Source: Marinobacter sp. THAF197a (lineage in GTDB: Bacteria; Pseudomonadota; Gammaproteobacteria; Pseudomonadales; Oleiphilaceae). From it: a stretch of 64,000 bases of DNA. The notes below the pieces were generated by a model, which searched no databases, was not told where the DNA came from, and saw only the letters and a list, made by a program, of their open reading frames with translations. Position numbers and translations under genes: made by a program. The stretch spans positions 1,736,001-1,800,000 of the forward strand of contig NZ_CP045324.1 in assembly GCF_009363275.1 (NCBI RefSeq), in the 5' to 3' direction. Positions 17,095 to 25,342 of the stretch are shown here, one piece after another; position 1 is the stretch's first letter; every line of letters starts with the position of its first letter.

Positions 17095-17976
17095 TCAAAC
17101 CCTGGCGTTCTGCAGAGCTGCGATGCGATCTTCCAGTGGTGGGTGAGTCATGAACAAGGCTGCCAGGCCGGCCCGGGCGCCGCGATTAATGCCGAAGGCC
17201 TGGAGGGTATCGGGCATTTGATCCGGCACTTCACTTTCCTGCTTCAGGCGAGCCAGCGCGCTGATCATCGCTCCGGTACCGGCAAGCTGAGCTCCAGCGA
17301 TGTCAGCCCGGAATTCCCGGCGACGGGAGAACCAGAACACAATGGTGCTGGCCAGTATGCCAAGGACAATCTCGGCTGCGATGCTGACCACGAAAAAGCC
17401 AATGCCATGGCCGTTTTCGTTCTTGAACACCACCCGGTCGACAAAGGAGCCGATGACCCGGGACGCGAAAATCACAAAGGTGTTCACCACACCCTGAATC
17501 AGCGCAAGCGTGACCATATCACCATTGGCCACATGGCCAATCTCATGGCCCAGTACGGCCCGGATTTCATCCTTGTTGAAGCGGTGCAGCAGCCCCTCAC
17601 TGACGGCCACCAGTGAGTCGTTCTTGTTCCAGCCGGTGGCAAAAGCGTTGGATTGGGAGGCCGGGAAAATCGCCACCTCGGGCATGCCAATGCCCGCTTT
17701 CTTTGACAGCTCTGCCACGGTGTCCACCAGCCAGCGTTCGGCCGGGGTTCTGGGCGAGTCGATAACCCGGGCCTTGGTACTCCACTTGGCCATGGGTTTG
17801 GAAATCAGCAGCGAGACGATGGCACCCGCAAAGCCGAATACGGCTGCAAACGCCAGGAGCGAGCCGTAATTGATGCCCTGTTGGGCCAGATAGCTGTCAA
17901 CGCCCAGCAGGCGCAAGGTAAAACTTGCGACCAGGATGACCGCCAGGTTGGTGGCCAGAAACAACAAAATCCGCAT
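17095..17976 (-). CDS. htpX: Membrane zinc metalloprotease HtpX
   Basis: M48-family inner-membrane protease for quality control of misfolded membrane proteins, partner of FtsH in E. coli. 293 residues: two N-terminal helices, the zinc motif HEIGH in VLGHEIGHVANGD, two more helices, and the third zinc ligand in the EFRADIAGA segment. The C-terminal MTHPPLEDRIAAL is typical. A sigma32-like promoter lies upstream (18028-18055), matching the heat-shock role known for E. coli htpX. Confidence 0.96.
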   Translation of the reverse strand: MRILLFLATNLAVILVASFTLRLLGVDSYLAQQGINYGSLLAFAAVFGFAGAIVSLLISKPMAKWSTKARVIDSPRTPAERWLVDTVAELSKKAGIGMPEVAIFPASQSNAFATGWNKNDSLVAVSEGLLHRFNKDEIRAVLGHEIGHVANGDMVTLALIQGVVNTFVIFASRVIGSFVDRVVFKNENGHGIGFFVVSIAAEIVLGILASTIVFWFSRRREFRADIAGAQLAGTGAMISALARLKQESEVPDQMPDTLQAFGINRGARAGLAALFMTHPPLEDRIAALQNARV

Positions 17977-18027
17977 AGTCTATTCCCGTGTTAACGATCC
18001 CTGAAACTGGTTGCCTGTCTGACCGAT

Positions 18028-18055
18028 ATATGTGGTCCGGGTTCACTCCTTCAAG
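18028..18055 (-). promoter_or_regulatory. Sigma32-like heat-shock promoter of htpX
   Basis: On the minus strand, CTTGAA (18055-18050), a 14-base spacer, then CCACATAT (18035-18028). The sigma32 consensus is CTTGAA with CCCCATNT, so there is a single mismatch. Transcription would begin near 18021, giving a leader of about 45 bases. Confidence 0.65.
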
Positions 18056-18069
18056 AGCCTTACCTGGAT

Positions 18070-18543
18070 TTAATGCACGCTCCCCGCGCCGGTATCAATG
18101 AAGAAGGACGACTGAACGGCCAGGCTGATTCGGCTGGAACTGCCACTCTTGAGGGCCGATCTCAGCAGGTGGATATAGGTTGATAAATCCTTTTGTACGG
18201 AGGGAGGCAGTTCCGCTTCAGCGCTGGAGGCATTAAGCTCCCGTATCAACGCCTGGGGCGCCGGGGCACTGAGGCGCACAAACGCCTCGCGGGTCAGAAC
18301 AGCCTGGTCCAGGGCTTCCTGCCGAATGGTGTCGACGTAGCGCAACAGGCCTTCCTCTGAAAGCCACAGGAGCGCTCCAAAGCAGGCCATGTGCCGTTTA
18401 CTGTGCAGTCCGAATTCATCCGGCTCGTCTGGCCCGGCGATGTCTTCCACGAACAGGTTGATCCTTCTCGGGAACGCGGCATAAAGCTGGATCAGCGCAA
18501 TAGCGACGTCCTTGTAGAACTCCTCGACATGTATGTCGGCCAT
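18070..18543 (-). CDS. Conserved hypothetical protein (PA2829-like position)
   Basis: 157-residue soluble protein of unknown function. It has no signal peptide or membrane segment; it is mostly helical by composition, with a KRHMACFGALLWLSEEGLL segment and an alanine-rich C-terminal half. It sits 11 bases after alaA and before htpX, the position of a hypothetical gene in the equivalent P. aeruginosa block, so it is likely a conserved member of this neighbourhood. I recognise no catalytic motif and propose no function. Confidence 0.75.
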   Translation of the reverse strand: MADIHVEEFYKDVAIALIQLYAAFPRRINLFVEDIAGPDEPDEFGLHSKRHMACFGALLWLSEEGLLRYVDTIRQEALDQAVLTREAFVRLSAPAPQALIRELNASSAEAELPPSVQKDLSTYIHLLRSALKSGSSSRISLAVQSSFFIDTGAGSVH

Positions 18544-18554
18544 ATCAGCTCCGG

Positions 18555-19769
18555 TTACTGGCGGTAATGCTCCAGGAAATTGCCCAGGCGGCCCATGGCG
18601 TCTGCCAGGGTATCTTCCCGGGGCAGGAAAACGACGCGCAGATGCTGTTTGTCATCAATGTTGAAGGCGGAGCCCTGAACCAGCAGGATTTTCTCCTGCA
18701 GCAGCAAGTCGAGCACCAGCTTTTCATCGTTGACCACCGGGAAGTGCTTCGGGTCCAGTCTCGGGAACAGGTACAGGGCACCCTGGGGTTTGACACAGCT
18801 GACGCCGGGAATGTCGTTGAGCATGCGCCAGGCGGTTTCCCTCTGCTCATAAAGCCGGCCGCCGGGTGCCACCAGGTCGTTGATGGACTGATAGCCACCC
18901 AGAGACGTCTGGATGGCCAGCTGTGCCGGAACGTTGGCACACAGGCGCATGTTGGAAAGCATTTCGATGCCTTCGATCAGGTCTCGGGCGCGATGTTTGG
19001 CACCACTGATAATCATCCAGCCAGAGCGGTAGCCGGCGGCCCGGTAGTTCTTCGACAGCCCGTTGTAGGTGAAGAACAGCACGTCGTCGGCCAGGGAGGC
19101 AACGGAGGTGTGCTGGGTGCCGTCATACAGGATCTTGTCGTAGATCTCGTCTGACAGGATGATCAGGTTGTGCTGCCTGGCCAGTTCGATGACCTGCTGC
19201 AACAACTCTTCCGAATACACCGCACCGGTGGGGTTGTTGGGGTTGATCAGCACAATGGCCCGGGTACGGCGGGTGATCTTTTTCTTGATGTCATCAATGT
19301 CCGGGAACCAGCCCTGTTGTTCATCGCACCGGTAGTGCACCGGCTTGCCGCTGGAGAGGGTAACGGCAGCGGTCCAGAGCGGGTAATCCGGTGCCGGAAT
19401 CAGCACTTCATCGCCGGTGTTCAGCAGTGCCTGCATGGACATGACGATCAGCTCACTGACGCCGTTGCCCAGGAAAATGTCGTCGATGTCGACCTTGGCG
19501 ATACCCCGTTGCTGGCAGTAATGCATCACGGCTTTTCGGGCAGAGAACAGACCCTTGGACTCCACGTATCCCTGGGCCTGGTGCATGTTGTAGATAACGT
19601 CTTGCTGGATCTCTTCCGGTACATCCAGCTCGAACGCCGCCGGGTTGCCAATGTTCAGCTTGAGAACCCGATGGCCCTCTTCTTCAAGGCGACGCGCCTC
19701 ACGCAGAACCACGCCACGAATTTCATAGCACACATTGTCGAGCTTGGCGGATTTGAAATAGTTCTGCAT
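18555..19769 (-). CDS. alaA: Alanine transaminase AlaA
   Basis: Pyridoxal-phosphate aminotransferase, glutamate-pyruvate type, of 404 residues, similar throughout to E. coli AlaA (405). Landmarks are LNIGNPAAF near the N-terminus, APDYPLWTAAV, NPNNPTGAVYS, the SDEIYDKILYDG block and the PLP-lysine region YNGLSKNYRAAGYRSGWM, then MRLCANVPAQLAIQT. It supplies alanine from pyruvate. It heads a two-gene minus-strand unit with the 157-residue protein. The 250-base gap upstream is shared with the divergent peroxidase gene. Confidence 0.93.
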   Translation of the reverse strand: MQNYFKSAKLDNVCYEIRGVVLREARRLEEEGHRVLKLNIGNPAAFELDVPEEIQQDVIYNMHQAQGYVESKGLFSARKAVMHYCQQRGIAKVDIDDIFLGNGVSELIVMSMQALLNTGDEVLIPAPDYPLWTAAVTLSSGKPVHYRCDEQQGWFPDIDDIKKKITRRTRAIVLINPNNPTGAVYSEELLQQVIELARQHNLIILSDEIYDKILYDGTQHTSVASLADDVLFFTYNGLSKNYRAAGYRSGWMIISGAKHRARDLIEGIEMLSNMRLCANVPAQLAIQTSLGGYQSINDLVAPGGRLYEQRETAWRMLNDIPGVSCVKPQGALYLFPRLDPKHFPVVNDEKLVLDLLLQEKILLVQGSAFNIDDKQHLRVVFLPREDTLADAMGRLGNFLEHYRQ

Positions 19770-19960
19770 GGGTCGCTGGCGTCCTTAACAAACAGTCTGA
19801 AAGAGGTACCGGTAAACGGAAGCATCCTATTCTAGCGGAGGGGAGCCCCGGGGCAACAGGGGCAAATGTGTTGAATTGTGGCCAAATACGGATAGTTTGC
19901 GGCGGTTTTTGAAAGTGAACTCTGGATCACTGGCCCATTAAGACTTTCCAGAGTGTGGCT

Positions 19961-19991
19961 TTGCCAAATTATATTGTGCACAATGTAATTT
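19961..19991 (+). promoter_or_regulatory. Promoter with overlapping OspR/OhrR-type operator
   Basis: A near-perfect 26-bp palindrome (19966-19991, one mismatched pair) has the core ATTGTGCACAAT. A sigma70 promoter runs straight through it: TTGCCA (19961-19966), 17-base spacer, TGTAAT (19984-19989). A repressor on the palindrome would block RNA polymerase. The natural candidate is the MarR/OhrR-type protein encoded two genes down. Confidence 0.75.
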
Positions 19992-20019
19992 CACGAAAAT
20001 CCTCGGCAGGAGTAAACGT

Positions 20020-20505
20020 ATGTCTGGCGAATCCATTTACGATTTCAGTGTTCGTGACATTAAGGGCAATGAAGCCTCCATGGCGGATTACAAGGGAAAG
20101 GTCTTGCTGATTGTAAACACCGCTTCAAAGTGCGGCTTTACTCCGCAATTTGAGGGCTTGCAGGCATTGCATGAGCAGCTGGGCGACCAGGGCTTTGAGG
20201 TTCTGGGTTTTCCCTGTAACCAGTTCATGAACCAGGACCCCGCTAACGAGGATGCCATCAGTCAGTTCTGTTCACTGAACTATGGTGTCAGCTTTCCGAT
20301 GTTTGCCAAGGTTGACGTGAACGGGGATGGCGCACATCCGCTGTTCCAGTTTTTGAAGAGGGAAGCCAGGGGCCTGATGGGGTCGGAAAAGGTGAAGTGG
20401 AACTTTACCAAGTTCCTGGTCAACCGCGACGGACAGGTAATCCGCCGTTACGCACCCACAGCGAAACCCGCTGACATTCGCGCTGATATCGAGAAGCTGC
20501 TCTGA
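20020..20505 (+). CDS. Glutathione peroxidase family thiol peroxidase
   Basis: Reduces hydroperoxides using a peroxidatic cysteine. 161 residues with the family blocks VNTASKCGFTPQFEGLQ (active Cys), LGFPCNQF (resolving-Cys region) and VKWNFTKFLVNRDG (catalytic Trp/Asn region). Cysteine replaces selenocysteine, and the CNQF cysteine suggests a thioredoxin-dependent mechanism. A clear ribosome site, CAGGAGT, precedes the ATG. The following regulator starts one base after its stop. The P. aeruginosa equivalent is PA2826, next to ospR. Confidence 0.94.
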   Translation: MSGESIYDFSVRDIKGNEASMADYKGKVLLIVNTASKCGFTPQFEGLQALHEQLGDQGFEVLGFPCNQFMNQDPANEDAISQFCSLNYGVSFPMFAKVDVNGDGAHPLFQFLKREARGLMGSEKVKWNFTKFLVNRDGQVIRRYAPTAKPADIRADIEKLL

Positions 20506-20506
20506 A

Positions 20507-20971
20507 ATGAACGGTGATGATCAGATGCTGGCGCTCGATAACCAGATCTGCTTTGCCCTCTATGCCCTCAATCGGGCCGTCACAGCGCGGTATCGTCCCG
20601 TGCTGGCGGAGCTGGGACTGACCTATCCGCAGTATCTGGTGATGCTGGCTCTCTGGGAGCATGGCCCGGTTGGCGAAGCCGCCCGGGTATCGGATATAGG
20701 CGCCCGGTTGCGCCTGGACAGCGGCACTCTCACGCCGCTTTTGAAGCGGCTGGAGGAGCGCGGTCTGCTCATCCGGCGCCGGCAGGCAAGCGACGAGCGG
20801 GTTGTTCGCCTTAGCCTGACAGGCGACGGCTGGCGGTTGCGTGAACAGGCTCGCGGGGTGCCAGGGCAATTGATGTGCGGCCTGGATGTGGCGCCGGAGC
20901 GGTTGGTCGCCCTTCGGCAGGAGCTCAGAAGTCTGCTTGAGGTTCTGGAGCGTTCGGGGCCCAGCGATTGA
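20507..20971 (+). CDS. ospR: OspR/OhrR-like MarR-family redox regulator
   Basis: Winged-helix repressor of 154 residues. The N-terminal DNQICFALYALNRAVT places a cysteine where OhrR proteins carry the peroxide-sensing residue; TYPQYLVMLALWEHGP, the DNA-recognition region LRLDSGTLTPLLKRLE and the wing RRRQASDERVVRLSLT follow. Co-transcribed with the peroxidase, it probably represses both from the palindrome at 19966-19991 until oxidised. The symbol follows the P. aeruginosa block (PA2825, next to sagS) from memory. Its last 47 bases overlap the opposing sagS-like gene. Confidence 0.85.
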   Translation: MNGDDQMLALDNQICFALYALNRAVTARYRPVLAELGLTYPQYLVMLALWEHGPVGEAARVSDIGARLRLDSGTLTPLLKRLEERGLLIRRRQASDERVVRLSLTGDGWRLREQARGVPGQLMCGLDVAPERLVALRQELRSLLEVLERSGPSD

Positions 20972-23270
20972 TAACGGCCCTGAGCTCCTCACGCTTGTAG
21001 GGTTTGGTGATGTAATCGTTCATTCCGGCTTCCAGGCAATCCTCCCGATCACCCTGCATAACATTGGCGGTCACCGCAATAATCGGCAAGTTTTGCCATT
21101 CCGGGTTGCGCCTGATGGCCCGGGTTGCCTCGTAACCATCCATAACGGGCATCTGGCAATCCATAAGAACCAGGTCGTAACGGCGCTTTTGCAACGCCTC
21201 CAATGCCCTCTGGCCGTTCTCTGCATGGTCTACCCGATGGCCCAGCTTCTTCAGCAGGCTGCTGGCGACCAGCTGATTGACCTGGTTATCCTCGACCAGC
21301 AGCAGGGTGAGTTGGTTCTCGGTTCTCGCGGCCCTGGTTGATTGATCCAGCGGTTGTGAACTGCCGCTGTCCGGCAATCCTGCGGCGGCGCAGAGGCAGT
21401 GGTAGAGTTCGGTGCGTCTGAGCGGCAGCGGCAGGATAAACTGACCGGGACGGCCGGAACTGATTGAGCCAGTGCTGTCTGCCAGGATAACGCCCATTCC
21501 CTGCCAGTCATCGGCAAAGGCCTTGCACTCTTCGTCGCCAGGCTCTGCGGCCACCAGCAAGATGCCCTTTGGGTGACGGCTGGCGCTTCTGACCGGGATA
21601 GCCCAGGCCCGCAGTTGTGATTCAATTGCCAGCCGGTGCGGGTGATCCTGTGGTATGGCCATGGCGACACCTGTTTCGCACAGCCGGGTTGCAGCGGCTT
21701 CTGGCAGAGTCGGGTGTGCGGGTTCATGCACCGGCAGGGGCAGGGTGACGGTGAAATGAGTACCGGCGCCCTCGCTGGAATCCACCAGTATCTGCCCGTG
21801 CATACGTTCCACCAGTTGGCGGCACAGCGTCAGGCCAAGACCGGTGCCGCCATACAGCCGGGTGGTGTCGGTGTCGGCCTGCGAAAACGGTGAGAAGATC
21901 CGGTGCAAGCCTTCTTTGGACATGCCTATGCCGCTATCGATAACCTCCATGCGAAGACTTCCACCGGAGTAGGTGGTGCGCACCCTGACATGGCCATCGT
22001 CGGTAAACTTGACCGCGTTACTGAGAAGATTATTGAGGATCTGGCGAGTGCGCGTCGGGTCGCCCAGAAACTGCTCGGGTAGCATCGGGTCGGTTTCATT
22101 GACCAGGTTGATGTGTTTGCGGCGAGCTTGTTGGGCGTGAAGAGTTGAGCATTCCTCCACCAGGTCGCGAACGCTGAACGGAATGTTCTCGAGATTGAGT
22201 TTTCCGGCTTCGACCTTGGAGATGTCAAGAATGTCGTTGAGCAGGCCCAGCAGGCTCTCACCGGTGTTCAGGGCAATCTCCAGGCGGTTTCTCTGGCCAG
22301 CGTCCTGTTCACTTTCCAGTGCCAGCCCGAGCATTCCCAGCACCCCGTTCAGGGGGGTGCGGATCTCATGGCTCATGCTGGCCAGGAAGTTGGCCCGGGC
22401 CCGGGCCCGTCGCACCGCGTCTTCCTTGGCACGAACCAACGCCCGATTGCCCCGTTGCAGGGCCTGATTCTTTTCCGAGATCTCCCGGGTTCGATCTTCA
22501 ACTTCCTGCTCCAGCTGGCTGGAGTAATTTTTCATGGCGCTTTCGGCTGCCCGCAGTTGGGCCACGCTGCCTTCCATGTGTTCAAGGTGCTGGTTGATGA
22601 TGCCAACCATGGTGCCGATTTCGTCAAAACGATGGTTGGCAGGCACCGGCAGCCGGACCTTTTCCGGGGTGCTGGCCCTGACCCGGCTCAATGCTTCAAT
22701 CACGTTGAGCATGGGGCGGGTCAGCACGAAATAGAAAATGCCAAGCAGCGCAACCGACAGCACCAGGCTCTTGAACAGTCCAATGACGAATGTGTTGACT
22801 GCCCGCTGCAGGAACTGCCAGCCGTAATGCCAGGTATCGATGGTGACAACCAGGTGGCCCAATGGCAGGTCCTGTAACTGGGGTACCTGGAGTTCTGTGC
22901 TGAAGACACTGCTGGAACCGAACAGCAGGTCGCTGATCCAGCGGTATCGGGAGATCGGGCTGCTTTGGCTGGCGGCTGACATGGTCTGGCCATCACTGTC
23001 CACAATCCGCGCATCTATGGTCGCCGGGTGGCGTAACAGGCCATCCAGCAGTTCCTCGGCCAGCCTCACGTCGATATTGTAGGCAATCTGGGACGCCGGA
23101 CTGTTACTGATCTCGATCAGTGCCCGTATGTCCTGTTCCATGGCGTCTTTCGCCGAGAAATAGTCGAGGGTGATCTGAATCAGGTTCAGAACCAGGCCAA
23201 GAGCCATGGCCACCAGTACGGTGTCGCGGGTAAGGCGGTAGGAAAGTCTGTGCCGGAAGCTCTTTAACAC
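20925..23270 (-). CDS. sagS: SagS-like hybrid sensor histidine kinase
   Basis: Membrane hybrid kinase of 781 residues. A first helix (about 15-37), a periplasmic domain of about 130 residues, a second helix (about 165-190), HAMP, coiled coil, HisKA with phospho-His in SMSHEIRTPLNG, HATPase with GGTGLGLTLC, a degenerate region, and a C-terminal receiver with phospho-Asp in VLMDCQMPVMDG. The P. aeruginosa orthologue in this position, SagS (PA2824, similar length), controls surface attachment and the switch to biofilm. Start is GTG. Naming rests on architecture and synteny; BarA-like kinases share the layout but usually have an Hpt domain, absent here. Confidence 0.83.
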   Translation of the reverse strand: MLKSFRHRLSYRLTRDTVLVAMALGLVLNLIQITLDYFSAKDAMEQDIRALIEISNSPASQIAYNIDVRLAEELLDGLLRHPATIDARIVDSDGQTMSAASQSSPISRYRWISDLLFGSSSVFSTELQVPQLQDLPLGHLVVTIDTWHYGWQFLQRAVNTFVIGLFKSLVLSVALLGIFYFVLTRPMLNVIEALSRVRASTPEKVRLPVPANHRFDEIGTMVGIINQHLEHMEGSVAQLRAAESAMKNYSSQLEQEVEDRTREISEKNQALQRGNRALVRAKEDAVRRARARANFLASMSHEIRTPLNGVLGMLGLALESEQDAGQRNRLEIALNTGESLLGLLNDILDISKVEAGKLNLENIPFSVRDLVEECSTLHAQQARRKHINLVNETDPMLPEQFLGDPTRTRQILNNLLSNAVKFTDDGHVRVRTTYSGGSLRMEVIDSGIGMSKEGLHRIFSPFSQADTDTTRLYGGTGLGLTLCRQLVERMHGQILVDSSEGAGTHFTVTLPLPVHEPAHPTLPEAAATRLCETGVAMAIPQDHPHRLAIESQLRAWAIPVRSASRHPKGILLVAAEPGDEECKAFADDWQGMGVILADSTGSISSGRPGQFILPLPLRRTELYHCLCAAAGLPDSGSSQPLDQSTRAARTENQLTLLLVEDNQVNQLVASSLLKKLGHRVDHAENGQRALEALQKRRYDLVLMDCQMPVMDGYEATRAIRRNPEWQNLPIIAVTANVMQGDREDCLEAGMNDYITKPYKREELRAVINRWAPNAPEPQADF

Positions 23271-23317
23271 GGTGAATGGTCGTCCCTGTGGCTGGTCAAT
23301 TGGGTAAAGCGTGTTCC

Positions 23318-24088
23318 TCAGTCGTCGTAATCAGCCTTTTTCTTCCAGGTGCCATCGTCCTGCAAGAAGTTATCCCATTCCCGGTCTAGCTTTGAGTGGC
23401 TTTCGGTTTGTGTGGTGCCGTCGGCCATACTGGCTTCAAGCTCCTTGATGCGCGTTCTGAAGCTTTTGACGGCTTTCATGGCCAGCGGATTATCTTTGGA
23501 TTTACCCATTTCCGTGCTGGCCAGGTGGTAGGCGTGTATGGCCTTGCGGATCTGGTTCTGCCGGATATGGTCCCGGGCCTGGAAAACGTGAAGGTCGGCG
23601 TGGGTTTTGTGCACCAGAAACAGCACATGCTTCAGGTGCTTTTTGGCGCTGGCGGTGTCGAGCCGACCGGCTTTGTGCATGGCCTCAATCATTTTGAACA
23701 GGCTTTGAAGCAGTTCTTTGACGTAGGTGGCTTTCTCCGGGGAGTCGATTCTGACCGATGCCCGGTTATCATTGTTCTCCAGTACCTGTTTCCTGGTCTG
23801 TTTGATGGTGTCGAGCCATTCGCTGACCGGTTGCTCGGACTTAAGCGCGGCCAGATCGTGACAGGATTCCTCCATGCGCTTGAGCAGCAGCAGCTTGAGA
23901 TCGGGAGACAGGTACTGGGCCGGAATCTCCGAGAACAGGCGGTAGGCGCGGTTGTATTCGTCTTCCCGGGCGGTCATCTTGCGAACCCGCTCAATCCGCG
24001 CCTTTTCACGCATCTGACTGATAACGATAACGACCAGTGAGACGGTGACGATCGCCGCGAGCAGCAGCACAATGGTGATGGTATCCAT
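23318..24088 (-). CDS. Unknown membrane-anchored coiled-coil protein
   Basis: 256 residues with one N-terminal helix (about 5-24) followed by a long, highly charged, helical cytoplasmic part containing a YRLFSEIPAQYLSPDLKLLLLKR-type segment and a histidine-rich region (KKHLKHVLFLVHKTHADLH). The topology suggests a scaffold or envelope-associated protein, but I recognise no family and propose no function. It ends 47 bases before the sagS-like gene on the same strand, so the two may be co-transcribed. The 243-base gap upstream is shared with the divergent LysR gene. Confidence 0.72.
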   Translation of the reverse strand: MDTITIVLLLAAIVTVSLVVIVISQMREKARIERVRKMTAREDEYNRAYRLFSEIPAQYLSPDLKLLLLKRMEESCHDLAALKSEQPVSEWLDTIKQTRKQVLENNDNRASVRIDSPEKATYVKELLQSLFKMIEAMHKAGRLDTASAKKHLKHVLFLVHKTHADLHVFQARDHIRQNQIRKAIHAYHLASTEMGKSKDNPLAMKAVKSFRTRIKELEASMADGTTQTESHSKLDREWDNFLQDDGTWKKKADYDD

Positions 24089-24235
24089 GGTGTCGGTAAT
24101 GGCTCCGGATTACAGTGAACGGACCGCCTTTGGGGGCGCGCCTCTAATTGTCAGATATTATTGGGTAACGCCCTGAAAGCCTAGCAGAAATCTGGACAAT
24201 CGTCCGTTTCCGGTTGTAAGTACAGGAAATACTTC

Positions 24236-24299
24236 ATTCATTTAATGAATTGTGGGATTGCTGTATATTGGTCTGGTGAATGTATAGGCGGGCCAGACC
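24236..24299. promoter_or_regulatory. Two inverted repeats upstream of the LysR gene
   Basis: ATTCATT-T-AATGAAT (24236-24250) is a perfect 15-bp palindrome. GGTCTGG and CCAGACC (24270-24276 and 24293-24299) form a second pair. Both lie 33-96 bases before the LysR start, where LysR proteins commonly bind to regulate themselves or a divergent gene. The second pair could also be a leader hairpin. Confidence 0.5.
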
Positions 24300-24331
24300 G
24301 GTGCCGCCACTCTGCTTTCCAGGATGCTTGC

Positions 24332-25342
24332 ATGGACATTTCCCGGGTCGATCTCAATCTACTTGTATACCTTGACGTGCTGCTGCGTGAACGCAATGTC
24401 ACCAAGGCAGCCAATCATCTGGGCATCACCCAGCCCGCCATGAGCAACGGTTTGCGCCGGTTACGGGATCTGTTTGGCGACCCGTTGCTGGTGCGTACCA
24501 GTGAGGGCATGACAGCCACGGAGCGGGCCCGGGAACTGCAGCCGTTGGTCCGTGGCATTCTCTCGGACATCGAACAGGCGGTGCAGGAGAAAACCCCCTT
24601 TGCTGCCCAGGAGAGCCAGCGGGTATTCCGCATCATGGCCAGTGACTACGCGGAATCCTGTCTGATGCCCAGGGTATTGCGGCGGATTCGCCAGGAGGCG
24701 CCCCACGTTACCCTGGACGTGCTGACCCCCAGCGACGTGAGCTTTCTGGATGTGGAGCAGGGCCGGCTGGATATGGCCATCAACCGTTTCGACAAGATTC
24801 CCCAGTCGTTCCACCAGAAAACCCTGTGGATCGAGTATTTTGCCTGCCTGATGAATGCCCGTAACCCCATCCTGAAGGAACCGTTTACCCTCGATACCTA
24901 CCTCGATGCCAGCCACATCTGGGTCAGTAAAACCGGCTTCGGCGTGGGCGTTGGGGTGAACCCCAAGGACGTCCAGAGACTGGGCTGGGTAGATGAAGCC
25001 CTGGGGCGAATGGGGCGCAAGCGACAGATCTCGGTATTCACCCGGCATTATCAGGTGGCCATGTTGCTGGCGGAGCAGCATGACCTGATCGCCACGCTGC
25101 CATCTCGTGCGGCCTGGCTGCAGAAAGACAATCCGAACCTGGTGGTAAAGGTACCACCGTTCGAGATTCCGCCGTTCGAGCTGAAAATGGCCTGGAGTCC
25201 GTTACTGCAGCACAACAGCGATCATCAATGGTTGCGAAAGCTGATTGCCGAGGTGGCGGAAGAAGTGGACGAGGAGTTTGCGCCCTTCGGTGCCAGATTT
25301 GAGTCTCCCCAGGCTACCCCGGGGCTGCATTCAGAGCGGTAG
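24332..25342 (+). CDS. LysR-family transcriptional regulator
   Basis: 336-residue regulator. The N-terminal helix-turn-helix reads RVDLNLLVYLDVLLRERNVTKAANHLGITQPAMSN, closest in style to the NodD/LeuO subgroup; a type 2 periplasmic-binding-fold sensor domain follows from about residue 90. The start is ATG 24332: the 29 upstream in-frame residues from 24245 do not resemble the family. No adjacent metabolic target is obvious; the divergent neighbour encodes the unknown coiled-coil protein. Its last 12 bases overlap the opposing GNAT gene. Confidence 0.9.
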   Translation: MDISRVDLNLLVYLDVLLRERNVTKAANHLGITQPAMSNGLRRLRDLFGDPLLVRTSEGMTATERARELQPLVRGILSDIEQAVQEKTPFAAQESQRVFRIMASDYAESCLMPRVLRRIRQEAPHVTLDVLTPSDVSFLDVEQGRLDMAINRFDKIPQSFHQKTLWIEYFACLMNARNPILKEPFTLDTYLDASHIWVSKTGFGVGVGVNPKDVQRLGWVDEALGRMGRKRQISVFTRHYQVAMLLAEQHDLIATLPSRAAWLQKDNPNLVVKVPPFEIPPFELKMAWSPLLQHNSDHQWLRKLIAEVAEEVDEEFAPFGARFESPQATPGLHSER

